This document shows, piece by piece, positions 1 through 6,704 of a stretch of DNA of 11,906 nt. The first letter of the stretch is position 1. Every line of letters starts with the position of its first letter. Under the pieces are notes generated by a model that was not told the origin of the DNA, made no database searches, and worked only from the letters and a program-made list of their open reading frames with translations. The position numbers and the translations under genes were made by a program. The stretch comes from SHLJ01 sp041618535 (GTDB lineage Bacteria > Bacteroidota > Bacteroidia > Flavobacteriales > Flavobacteriaceae), in assembly GCA_041618535.1 (NCBI GenBank), contig JBFKFP010000085.1:1-11906 (forward strand), given 5' to 3'.

Positions 1-224
1 AATTGCTGGCAAATGGAGGTAGCTGCATTGCAGGCCCCGATGGAGAATGGATAGTGGAACCGAAAACCGGAGATGAGGAACTGATAACGCATACCATAAA
101 TTTTAATAAGGTACTTCAGGAACGACAAAACTTCGATGTGGTCGGGCATTATTCGAGGCCGGACGTGACCAGAATTATTTTAAACAGGGAAAGACAATCA
201 ACCCTTGATTTCGATCGGGATTAA
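1..224 (+). CDS. Nitrilase-family carbon-nitrogen hydrolase, C-terminal fragment
   Basis: The reading frame is open at the left edge (frame starting at base 3) and ends in TAA at 222-224, so only about the last 73 residues are present. The fragment opens with a GGSCIAGPDGEW segment, the strand that follows the catalytic Cys region in nitrilases. It then has the EP...GDEELI stretch and a GHYSRPDV tail, which is typical of the true nitrilase branch of the CN-hydrolase superfamily. The catalytic Glu-Lys-Cys triad lies outside the window and cannot be checked. Family members hydrolyse nitriles to carboxylic acids and ammonia in the cytoplasm; the substrate here cannot be told. The next gene has its own promoter element 13 bases downstream, so the two need not be co-transcribed. 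Confidence 0.8.
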   Translation, partial: LLANGGSCIAGPDGEWIVEPKTGDEELITHTINFNKVLQERQNFDVVGHYSRPDVTRIILNRERQSTLDFDRD

Positions 225-236
225 GGTCCAATTACA

Positions 237-244
237 TACCTTTG
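237..244 (+). promoter_or_regulatory. Bacteroidota -7 promoter element (TAccTTTG)
   Basis: TACCTTTG matches the Bacteroidota sigma-factor -7 consensus TAnnTTTG exactly. It lies between the nitrilase stop and the ATG at 260. A transcript starting a few bases downstream would have a leader of about 10 nt. I see no good -33 TTTG at the usual spacing. The site also decides the start of the next gene, because a TTG codon at 242 falls inside the element and could not be on the transcript. Confidence 0.6.
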
Positions 245-259
245 CGGAAATTTGAAAGC

Positions 260-1072
260 ATGTCGAAACGAGAGCCTTACAAACGAGGCAGAACTAAGTC
301 AAAAACAGGGAAACCTCACCATAAGAATCCGCCAAATCAAAAATCCGGGCAGAACAAGAAACCAGATGATGGCAACATCCGGTTAAACAAGTATATCGCC
401 AACTCGGGTATATGCTCAAGACGTGAGGCAGATATGCATATCAGCGTTGGAAGCGTTTCTGTGAACGGGAAGGTAATCACGGAAATGGGCTACAAGGTTA
501 AACCCGGGGATGAGGTCCGTTTTGATGGTGCTAAAATTCGCCCAGAGAAAAAGACCTATGTCCTGCTCAACAAACCAAAGGGGTTCGCCACGACCACAAG
601 TGAATCTAAAGGCAGGACCGTGATGGACCTGGTTTCCAATGCTACTTCAGCGCAGATAAAACCCATTGGCCGGCTTGGCAGGAGCGCAACAGGCCTTCTT
701 CTGTTTACAAATGATGACGACCTGGTTAAAAAGTTTAAAACTTCATCCGGTGTTGCCAGGCTCTTTCATCTTGAATTGAATAAAAACCTTAGATCGGAAG
801 ATCTTCTGGCCATCAGAAATGGCATCAAGGTAAAAAATGAACTTCATACGGTAGAGGAGATCAGTTATATAGATCGCGCACCGAAGTCTGAAGTGGGGAT
901 TAAAATCAAAAACCTTGGAAACTCTGTTTTAAGAACGATTTTCGAACATCTGGGATACGAGATCATCCGTCTGGATTGCGTGATGATAGGCCCTTTAACG
1001 AAAAAGGATTTGCCGAGAGGGCATTGGAAACATCTCAATAATCAGGAAATCAGCCAGTTGATGATGCTGTAA
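260..1072 (+). CDS. RsuA/RluB/RluF-type pseudouridine synthase homologue, probably catalytically inactive
   Basis: A 270-residue protein with the layout of large-ribosomal-RNA pseudouridine synthases. Residues 1-38 are a basic, probably disordered tail. An S4 RNA-binding domain follows (RLNKYIANSGICSRREAD, from residue 41), then the catalytic-domain fold from about 98 (YVLLNKPKGF) to the LTKKDLPRG.W segment near the C-terminus. The family motif GRLD..T.GLL appears here as GRLGRSATGLL, so the catalytic Asp is Gly140 (codon GGC, 677-679). The conserved Tyr of the K.YH motif is Phe169. The GRNR.VRR basic motif is replaced around 219-226 (LGNSVLRT). These are three of the residue groups that define the active site, so I infer an RNA-binding protein without isomerase activity. 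ATG 260 is chosen over a TTG at 242, which lies in the promoter. The frame is intact, so this is not a decayed gene in the ordinary sense. Confidence 0.85.
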   Translation: MSKREPYKRGRTKSKTGKPHHKNPPNQKSGQNKKPDDGNIRLNKYIANSGICSRREADMHISVGSVSVNGKVITEMGYKVKPGDEVRFDGAKIRPEKKTYVLLNKPKGFATTTSESKGRTVMDLVSNATSAQIKPIGRLGRSATGLLLFTNDDDLVKKFKTSSGVARLFHLELNKNLRSEDLLAIRNGIKVKNELHTVEEISYIDRAPKSEVGIKIKNLGNSVLRTIFEHLGYEIIRLDCVMIGPLTKKDLPRGHWKHLNNQEISQLMML

Positions 1073-1390
1073 TTTTTACCTGCAAAAAGCCTTGCGAATT
1101 GTTTTTTTTATTTATTTCGCATTAGTAAAGTCGCATACAGGCTTTATAGCTGAACATCATGTTACGTGTTTTTACGTCCGGGTTTTTGAACATCAGGAAG
1201 TCATTTTCAAAAACAGCCTTAAGCAGGGGTGACCGGTATTTAAAGCTAGCTTCCGCGGAAATACATTCCGGCATACCTACCCTTTATTATCCCGATTGGA
1301 GGGATCAATACCAAATTTGATTTCATTGTAAGTGTGAAGCCAGCCGCATAAGGCGTTTTTTACTCTATTTAATTTTTTGACTTTTTTACA
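1073..1390. other. 318-bp intergenic region
   Basis: This is the only gap over 300 bases. It contains a run of eight T (1102-1109) shortly after the preceding stop, with only a 4-bp stem before it (GCAA/TTGC, 1082-1095), so terminator function is doubtful. A possible 50-codon minus-strand ORF occupies 1122-1274. The 60 bases before the next ATG are T-rich, but I find no clean TAnnTTTG element or riboswitch-like structure. Confidence 0.6.
1122..1274 (-). CDS. Possible small protein of unknown function, 50 aa
   Basis: A minus-strand ORF runs from ATG (1272-1274) to TAA (1122-1124), with an in-frame TAA four codons upstream of the ATG. A purine-rich AAAGGG lies about 6 bases before the start. 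The peptide has an ordinary soluble-protein composition: it begins MPECISAEASFKYR and ends in FSYKACMRLY. There is no transmembrane segment, and I do not recognise the family. It is antisense to the flanking genes and sits alone between them. It could be a real small gene, the remnant of a longer one, or chance. No promoter element was found upstream of it. Confidence 0.3.
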   Translation of the reverse strand: MPECISAEASFKYRSPLLKAVFENDFLMFKNPDVKTRNMMFSYKACMRLY

Positions 1391-2863
1391 ATGAATACCA
1401 AATACATCGATCTTATTGATCAGACTTTTTATTTTCCTCAGGAAGAATTCAGTCTAAGGGGTTCCGATCTTCAGTTCCATGGAATAGATCTTATGCAATT
1501 AGTTCATGAGTACGGAACTCCATTGAAGTTTACATATTTACCGAAGATTTCAGAGAATATTAACCGGTCAAAACAATGGTTCGAATCGGCTTTCAATATC
1601 CTGGATTACAAAGGGAAATACTTTTATTCATATTGCACCAAGAGTTCTCATTTCAGACATGTTCTTGATGAAGCGATGAAAAACGATATCCATATCGAAA
1701 CCTCTTCGGCCTTTGATCTGGATATAGTTAATCATCTGAGAAAGTCAGGCAGGATCAGTGATCAGGCTTTTGTTTTGTGCAATGGTTTTAAGCGTGCCCA
1801 GTATATCACCAACATTGCTGAGCTTATCAATGCGGGGCATGACAACTGTATTCCCATTATCGATAACTACGATGAACTGGCATTGTTGCAGAAAGAGATA
1901 GAAAAGCCCTTTAACATCGGAATAAGAATCGCTTCAGAGGAGGAACCCAAGTTTGAATTCTATACCTCCAGACTTGGCATTGGTTATAAGGACATCATCC
2001 CCTGGTACAAGGAGCAGATTGAAGGCAACAGGCAGGTGAATCTGAAAATGCTCCATTTCTTTATCAACACCGGGATTAAAGATAACGCCTATTATTGGAA
2101 TGAACTGAATAAGTGTCTTTCAGTTTATGTGGAGTTAAAGAAGATCTGTCCCTCCCTGGACAGCCTGAATATAGGCGGCGGATTCCCGATAAAAAATTCG
2201 CTGGCATTTGAATTTAACTATTCCTACATGGTTCAGGAGATCGTTAACCAGATAAAGATGACCTGTCTTGAAGCCGATGTGTTAGAGCCTAATATTTTTA
2301 CCGAATTCGGAAGTTTCACTGTTGGTGAGAGCGGAGGTAATATTTATGAGGTGCTGCACCAAAAGCAGCAGAATGACAGGGAGAAATGGAATATGATCAA
2401 TTCATCCTTCATTACCACCATGCCTGATGTTTGGGCAATCAATAAAAGATTTATCCTTTTACCTGTCAACAGATGGAATGATGAATACGAACGTGTTTTA
2501 TTGGGCGGACTTACCTGCGACAGCGATGATTTTTATAATAACGAAGAACATGTGAATGCGGTATATCTTCCTGTTTATGACCCGGAAAAACCTCTTTATC
2601 TCGGTTTCTTCAATACAGGTGCTTACCAGGAGAGTATTGGTGGATATGGCGGATTGCAACATTGCCTTATCCCCGCACCCAGGCATATTCTTATAGATCG
2701 GAATGAGAAGGGCGAGATCGTTACGCGTTTGTTCCGCGAGCAGCAAAGAAGCGAAGATTTTATGGAAATCCTTGGCTATGGAGATGAACAGAATGAAACT
2801 GGACCTGAATCTTCAAGCGAACACCTGAGAACCAATCAATCACCGATTCAAACCAAATCATGA
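1391..2863 (+). CDS. speA: Fold-type III PLP decarboxylase, probable biosynthetic arginine decarboxylase
   Basis: A 490-residue alanine-racemase-fold decarboxylase. The PLP-binding Lys is probably Lys84 in YSYCTKSS, the equivalent of the usual K in the ornithine-decarboxylase YAVKAN strand. Other landmarks in order are SRLGIG at 193-198, His222 in LHFFINTG, the PLP-phosphate glycine loop GGGFP at 262-266, Glu305 in TEFGSF, and TCDSDD at 375-380. The last is the Cys/Asp active-site motif contributed across the dimer, like TCDGLD in ornithine decarboxylase. The final ~25 residues are a low-complexity tail. The stop overlaps the agmatinase start by 4 bp (ATGA), which strongly favours agmatine as the product and arginine as the substrate. 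It is shorter than classical SpeA (about 630 aa) and belongs to a divergent branch. A diaminopimelate- or carboxynorspermidine-type activity is less likely but not excluded. Confidence 0.82.
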   Translation: MNTKYIDLIDQTFYFPQEEFSLRGSDLQFHGIDLMQLVHEYGTPLKFTYLPKISENINRSKQWFESAFNILDYKGKYFYSYCTKSSHFRHVLDEAMKNDIHIETSSAFDLDIVNHLRKSGRISDQAFVLCNGFKRAQYITNIAELINAGHDNCIPIIDNYDELALLQKEIEKPFNIGIRIASEEEPKFEFYTSRLGIGYKDIIPWYKEQIEGNRQVNLKMLHFFINTGIKDNAYYWNELNKCLSVYVELKKICPSLDSLNIGGGFPIKNSLAFEFNYSYMVQEIVNQIKMTCLEADVLEPNIFTEFGSFTVGESGGNIYEVLHQKQQNDREKWNMINSSFITTMPDVWAINKRFILLPVNRWNDEYERVLLGGLTCDSDDFYNNEEHVNAVYLPVYDPEKPLYLGFFNTGAYQESIGGYGGLQHCLIPAPRHILIDRNEKGEIVTRLFREQQRSEDFMEILGYGDEQNETGPESSSEHLRTNQSPIQTKS

Positions 2864-3720
2864 AAAAGACTTTCGCAGGTATTCCTATGGAATTTTCGAG
2901 GCTGGAAAGATCAAAAATAGTCCTTGTCCCGGTTCCTTATGATGGAACAAGCACCTGGGTTAAGGGTGCCGACAAAGGCCCCGAGGCCTTTCTCTCAGCC
3001 GCTGAAAACATGGAATTATATGATATTGAAACCGGTACTGAGGTATACAGAAATGGTATCTTTCTTGATGAGCCCATAGACGAGCTAAAAAGTCCTGAGA
3101 TCATGGTAAATGCGGTATATGATCGGGTAAAAAGCTATCTCAAGAAAAATAAATTTGTTACCCTTTTTGGTGGAGAGCACTCCATTTCCATAGGGTCGAT
3201 CAGGGCATTCAATGAGACTTTTGATAACCTGACAGTAGTTCAGATCGATGCCCATGCCGATTTACGACCCTCCTACGAAGGCACAAAATATAATCACGCA
3301 TGTGCGGTCTTCGAGGCGAATGAGGAAACCAATCTTATCCAGGTTGGTATCCGTTCCATGGATAAATCGGAAACTCGCTATATGAACCGCGAAAAGGTTT
3401 TCTTCGCTCACGAATTAACCGATTATGATTCCTGGATAGAGGACGCGGTTGACATGATGACTCACAATGTCTATATTACCCTCGATCTCGATGCCTTTGA
3501 TCCATCTGTCTTGCCATCAACAGGGACACCTGAGCCGGGCGGACTTCTCTGGTATGAAACCCTCGATTTTCTCAGGGAGATTTTTAATCAAAAGAATGTG
3601 GTCGGATTTGATATAGTGGAACTTTGTCCGAATGAAAATGACAGGTCCTCAGATTTTATTGCGGCCAAATTGTATTATAAAATGTTAAGTTATAAATTTA
3701 AGGAGGAGGAAAGAGGATAA
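2860..3720 (+). CDS. speB: Agmatinase (ureohydrolase family)
   Basis: A 286-residue arginase/agmatinase-fold enzyme with all six expected manganese ligands: His107 in FGGEHS, Asp130, His132 and Asp134 in IDAHAD, and Asp209 and Asp211 in TLDLDAFDP. The TGTPEPGG loop at 221-228, conserved in agmatinases, is intact, as is GFDIVELCP near the C-terminus. It would hydrolyse agmatine to putrescine and urea in the cytoplasm. The ATG overlaps the preceding decarboxylase stop by 4 bp, so translation is probably coupled. Formiminoglutamase or guanidinobutyrase activity is possible for this fold, but the decarboxylase and homospermidine-synthase-like neighbours point to polyamine synthesis. Confidence 0.9.
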   Translation: MKKTFAGIPMEFSRLERSKIVLVPVPYDGTSTWVKGADKGPEAFLSAAENMELYDIETGTEVYRNGIFLDEPIDELKSPEIMVNAVYDRVKSYLKKNKFVTLFGGEHSISIGSIRAFNETFDNLTVVQIDAHADLRPSYEGTKYNHACAVFEANEETNLIQVGIRSMDKSETRYMNREKVFFAHELTDYDSWIEDAVDMMTHNVYITLDLDAFDPSVLPSTGTPEPGGLLWYETLDFLREIFNQKNVVGFDIVELCPNENDRSSDFIAAKLYYKMLSYKFKEEERG

Positions 3721-3765
3721 TATCATGCATGTATTTCGAATCAAAATAATGTTTTAAGGCAAGGA

Positions 3766-4740
3766 ATGAAAACCAAAGGACCAATCACCGACTTCCTGCA
3801 TAAGTATTTCCTTCATTTCAACGCGGCAACGATAGTTGACGCATCGGTGTCCTATTCAGAACAATTAAAGAAGGGATCCAAAATGCTGGTTTCCCTGGCT
3901 GGTGCAATGAGCACTGCTGAATTGGGTCGAATCTTCTCTGAAATGATAAGGCAGGACAGAGTTCATATCATATCATGCACAGGGGCCAATCTCGAGGAGG
4001 ATATCATGAACCTGGTTGCTCACAAACATTACAAACGCATACCGAATTACCGTGACCTGACCGCTGAACAGGAGCGGGAATTATTAGAACAGGGCCTTAA
4101 CCGTGTGACCGATACCTGCATCCCTGAAGAAGAAGCTTTCAGAAGACTTCAGCATCATATATTCAAGATATGGAAGTTGGCTGAAAACAACGGAGAACGC
4201 TTTTTCCCTCATGAGTTCATGTATAAACTGTTGCTTTCAGGTGTTTTGGAGCCCTATTATGAGATAGATATAAAAGATTCCTGGATGTATGCCGCGGCCC
4301 TGAAAAACCTTCCGATGGTGGTGCCTGGATGGGAGGACAGCACCTTGGGCAATATATTTGCGAGTTACGTATTAAAGGGTGAACTGAAAGCGGAAACTAT
4401 GAAATCGGGGATAGAATATATGACCTTTTTAGCCGACTGGTACACTCAGAACTCCTCAAATGGAATTGGATTTTTCCAAATCGGTGGTGGAATCGCTGGT
4501 GATTTCCCCATTTGCGTGGTCCCTATGCTTTACCAGGATATGGAGCGTACAGACACACCGTTCTGGAGTTATTTCTGTCAGATCAGTGATTCAACAACCA
4601 GCTACGGATCCTATTCAGGAGCTGTTCCAAACGAAAAGATTACCTGGGGTAAACTGGATATAGATACTCCAAAATACATTATAGAAAGCGATGCTACTAT
4701 AGTGGCTCCATTAATATTTGCTCATATCTTAAACCTATAA
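3766..4740 (+). CDS. Deoxyhypusine-synthase-like protein, probable homospermidine synthase
   Basis: A 324-residue member of the deoxyhypusine synthase family. The NAD-site segments LAGAMSTAELG (44-54) and CTGANLEED (71-79) are present, then PGWEDSTLGN (187-196), a GGGI turn (240-243), and the C-terminal GSYSGAVPNEKITWGK (281-296). Lys296 in TWGK matches the catalytic Lys of eukaryotic deoxyhypusine synthase (SWGK), which forms the aminobutyl-imine intermediate. Bacteria lack eIF5A, and relatives of this enzyme transfer the aminobutyl group to small polyamines. With an agmatinase supplying putrescine just upstream, homospermidine synthesis is the most likely role, and homospermidine is a typical flavobacterial polyamine. 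The acceptor and donor are inferred, not visible. The gene lies 45 bases after the agmatinase stop, with AAGGCAAGGA just before its ATG. Confidence 0.82.
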   Translation: MKTKGPITDFLHKYFLHFNAATIVDASVSYSEQLKKGSKMLVSLAGAMSTAELGRIFSEMIRQDRVHIISCTGANLEEDIMNLVAHKHYKRIPNYRDLTAEQERELLEQGLNRVTDTCIPEEEAFRRLQHHIFKIWKLAENNGERFFPHEFMYKLLLSGVLEPYYEIDIKDSWMYAAALKNLPMVVPGWEDSTLGNIFASYVLKGELKAETMKSGIEYMTFLADWYTQNSSNGIGFFQIGGGIAGDFPICVVPMLYQDMERTDTPFWSYFCQISDSTTSYGSYSGAVPNEKITWGKLDIDTPKYIIESDATIVAPLIFAHILNL

Positions 4741-4751
4741 CTTCAAAATTC

Positions 4752-5057
4752 ATGCAAAGAAAAATTGTTGATTATCAAAAGCTCACAGAAGAGATCCTTG
4801 AAATGCTGGTAGATAAATTTCCGGATGGCTATGATGATTCAGATATCATCACCTTCCGAAACTCCCAGAATGAAGTGATCGAAGCTGTAGAGATCAGAAC
4901 TGAAGACACTGTATATCTTGTTAAGATCGGGAAGCGACTGGTTCAGGCCATGGAAGACTTTGCCGACGATGAGGAGGATACTCACGACTCTGAACAGGAT
5001 GAGAATCCTGAGTTTGATGAACTCGAGGACGAGGACGATAACGACCTTGATGAATAA
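4752..5057 (+). CDS. Small acidic protein of unknown function, 101 aa
   Basis: The first ~67 residues look like a compact folded domain (KLTEEILEMLVDKFPDGYDDSDI, then a VEIRTEDTVYLVKI strand pair). The tail from about 68 to 101 is extremely acidic: 22 of 34 residues are Asp or Glu. From memory, similar short proteins occur across Bacteroidota and are sometimes mislabelled DNA primase; I see no primase motif. It starts 11 bases after the deoxyhypusine-synthase-like gene and is followed 11 bases later by another small gene, so it is probably part of the same operon. There is no signal peptide or membrane segment. The function is unknown; the acidic tail could bind basic partners such as polyamines or ribosomal proteins, but that is speculation. 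Confidence 0.8.
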   Translation: MQRKIVDYQKLTEEILEMLVDKFPDGYDDSDIITFRNSQNEVIEAVEIRTEDTVYLVKIGKRLVQAMEDFADDEEDTHDSEQDENPEFDELEDEDDNDLDE

Positions 5058-5068
5058 AATAAATTGCT

Positions 5069-5305
5069 ATGGTAACCGCAACATTTAAAAAATACAAACA
5101 GGGATATTTTTATTTTGAATTTGAAAGTGGTGAGGATATGGTATTTGAGCAAGTACATCCCAAAATTTTAACACGCTATAACCTGAAAGAGGACAAGGAA
5201 CTGATAGACCAGGATTTTAGACTGGCTTTCAGTGAGATCATCGAAGATGATGAAAACGACTATGTTATCTACAGAATTGAACAACTTCAGCGCATCGATT
5301 CATAA
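5069..5305 (+). CDS. Small protein of unknown function, 78 aa
   Basis: A short cytoplasmic protein, probably mostly beta-strand (ATFKKYKQGYFYFEFESGE), with a charged C-terminal half ending in IIEDDENDYVIYRIEQL. I recognise the style as a conserved Bacteroidota hypothetical but cannot name a function. It lies 11 bases downstream of the acidic 101-aa gene and is the last gene of the plus-strand run. The 32 bases after its stop separate it from the convergent glycosyltransferase operon. Codon use and composition match the neighbours. Confidence 0.75.
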   Translation: MVTATFKKYKQGYFYFEFESGEDMVFEQVHPKILTRYNLKEDKELIDQDFRLAFSEIIEDDENDYVIYRIEQLQRIDS

Positions 5306-5333
5306 AATTGGAATTAAGATGCTGAAATCGATG
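5293..5333. terminator. Inverted repeat at a convergent gene junction, possible bidirectional terminator
   Basis: CATCGATT (5293-5300) and AATCGATG (5326-5333) form a perfect 8-bp inverted repeat around a 25-base AT-rich loop. It spans the gap between the plus-strand small gene and the minus-strand glycosyltransferase. No T-run follows on either strand, and the loop is long, so intrinsic termination is only a weak possibility. Confidence 0.2.
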
Positions 5334-5337
5334 TAAA

Positions 5338-6690
5338 TCAGCCCGGCCTGAAAGGAGTTTCGCCCTCGTCGAAATAAATTTTTTTTCCGAACAGTTCAAA
5401 CAATAGCCATGCGAATACCAGGCCATACTCAAGGGAGATCAACCACTGGTTTTCCTGGAATTCAGGCTGGCTGTACGCCCAGTAACTCAGCATGATTACA
5501 AAGCTCCATGCCAGCGGGAATCTAAATCTGGTAAATATGCTCAGGGCTAAGAGGGTTGCAATATACCATGGGTGTACCGTGGTTGAAGTGAAAAAGTAAA
5601 TGGAAAGTGCCAGCACCATGCCCGCGATCAGTTTGATGGTTGATCGGTTGTCCCTGAAAAAGGTCAGGAAAAGTATGACCACAATAACTACATAAGGGAT
5701 GTAAGATCCTATGATCTCGATTTCATTGTATCCCCTGAATCCGTAACCTATTTCCCTTGCCAGGTAATACAAACTGGCGTTAAACTCGAATTTCTGGAAC
5801 CATAATCCAATAGTGCCCAGGAAATGATCGAGAAAATTGGCAGAAAGGAAGGGGAGAAAACTTATGATAAGGAACATTGCAGCCGTACCGTAGTATTTAA
5901 AGCTTTTTAATTTTAGCCTTTGAATGAATAATGGCAGGAACATGAGTGGTATTAGCTTGACCGATACGGAGCAGGCAAATGCAATAGCGGACCAATACAG
6001 CCGCCCCTTGTGAAGCAGGTAAAGTGAGTAAACAAGGAAGAATACCATAACTCCCTCGAAATGGAGATTTCCTGTAAGTTCAATTATAATGAATGGATTT
6101 AGCAGGAGTAACCAGATCCGGTCTTCAGGCAGGTTGACAGCCCCGAGCAGTTTTTTTCCAAAAAAGAAAGTTCCTATATCCGCCCCTATAATAATCAACC
6201 TCATCAGCACCACAGATCCCAGAATGCTGCCTTGTGAAAGCCCCGTCGCAATTAAAAAACACAACTGATTCAAAGGTGGATAGTTGGAATGATTGGATGC
6301 GCTTAATCCGCCCATGCCGTCTATTAGTTCCCTGGCCCCGTCAAAGGGAAGATCCCCACTTAGTAAGAATGATTCCGGAGTAAAAAGATATGGGTTTAAA
6401 CCAGACCAAATCATACGGCCATCCCATATGAATCGGTAATAATCCTGTGAAAGGTTGGGTAGTGCAAGTATAAAAATGATCCTTAAAAGTAAGGCGACAA
6501 CCGGCAGGTGCTTTGAATTTCCGGAGTATCTGTAGAAAAGGAGAATAAAAAATGCAAATAAGGCCGTATATAACCCTATCAATTCGTAAAAATTGGTACG
6601 GTCGAGATAATAGGCAAAATAGAAATAACCCAGGGCCGATAACAGCACCAAAAGATAAAAGATGAGATTACCAGATCGTCCTGATTTCAT
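5338..6690 (-). CDS. GT-C polytopic membrane glycosyltransferase (mannosyltransferase-like)
   Basis: A 450-residue, strongly hydrophobic protein with about ten or more predicted membrane spans. The first extramembrane loop holds SQDYYRFIWDGR (81-92) followed by GLNPY, the acidic GT-C signature of the PIG-M/GT87-like mannosyltransferases, in which an Asp in the loop serves catalysis. A second conserved-looking loop is NHSNYPPLNQ (133-142). Such enzymes transfer a sugar from a polyprenyl-phosphate donor on the outer face of the cytoplasmic membrane. It is the last gene of a three-gene minus-strand operon, starting 14 bases after the upstream glycosyltransferase stop. The first gene of that operon looks like a polyprenyl-phosphate-sugar synthase and could supply the donor. 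The sugar identity is unknown. Confidence 0.75.
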   Translation of the reverse strand: MKSGRSGNLIFYLLVLLSALGYFYFAYYLDRTNFYELIGLYTALFAFFILLFYRYSGNSKHLPVVALLLRIIFILALPNLSQDYYRFIWDGRMIWSGLNPYLFTPESFLLSGDLPFDGARELIDGMGGLSASNHSNYPPLNQLCFLIATGLSQGSILGSVVLMRLIIIGADIGTFFFGKKLLGAVNLPEDRIWLLLLNPFIIIELTGNLHFEGVMVFFLVYSLYLLHKGRLYWSAIAFACSVSVKLIPLMFLPLFIQRLKLKSFKYYGTAAMFLIISFLPFLSANFLDHFLGTIGLWFQKFEFNASLYYLAREIGYGFRGYNEIEIIGSYIPYVVIVVILFLTFFRDNRSTIKLIAGMVLALSIYFFTSTTVHPWYIATLLALSIFTRFRFPLAWSFVIMLSYWAYSQPEFQENQWLISLEYGLVFAWLLFELFGKKIYFDEGETPFRPG

Positions 6691-6704
6691 GGTTAAATTT
6701 TTAC

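Noticed and set aside
242..259. TTG start six codons upstream of the pseudouridine-synthase-like ATG.
   Set aside because: It lies inside the TAccTTTG promoter element, so it would not be transcribed. The ATG at 260 leads directly into the usual basic N-terminal tail.
1082..1109. GCAA/TTGC stem plus T-run after the pseudouridine-synthase-like gene as an intrinsic terminator.
   Set aside because: The stem is only 4 bp, and seven bases separate it from the T-run, so it is too weak to call.
1340..1366. Hairpin-like GCC...GGC followed by TTTTTT before the decarboxylase, as an attenuator or riboswitch expression platform.
   Set aside because: The stem is only about 3 bp, and no aptamer-like structure is recognisable upstream.
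2498..2746. 82-codon minus-strand ORF inside the decarboxylase gene.
   Set aside because: It lies fully antisense to a conserved coding region that carries the TCDSDD motif, and it has no family resemblance.
4460..4663. 67-codon ORF in another frame within the deoxyhypusine-synthase-like gene.
   Set aside because: It is out of frame with the conserved GGGI and TWGK motifs and is a shadow of the real gene.
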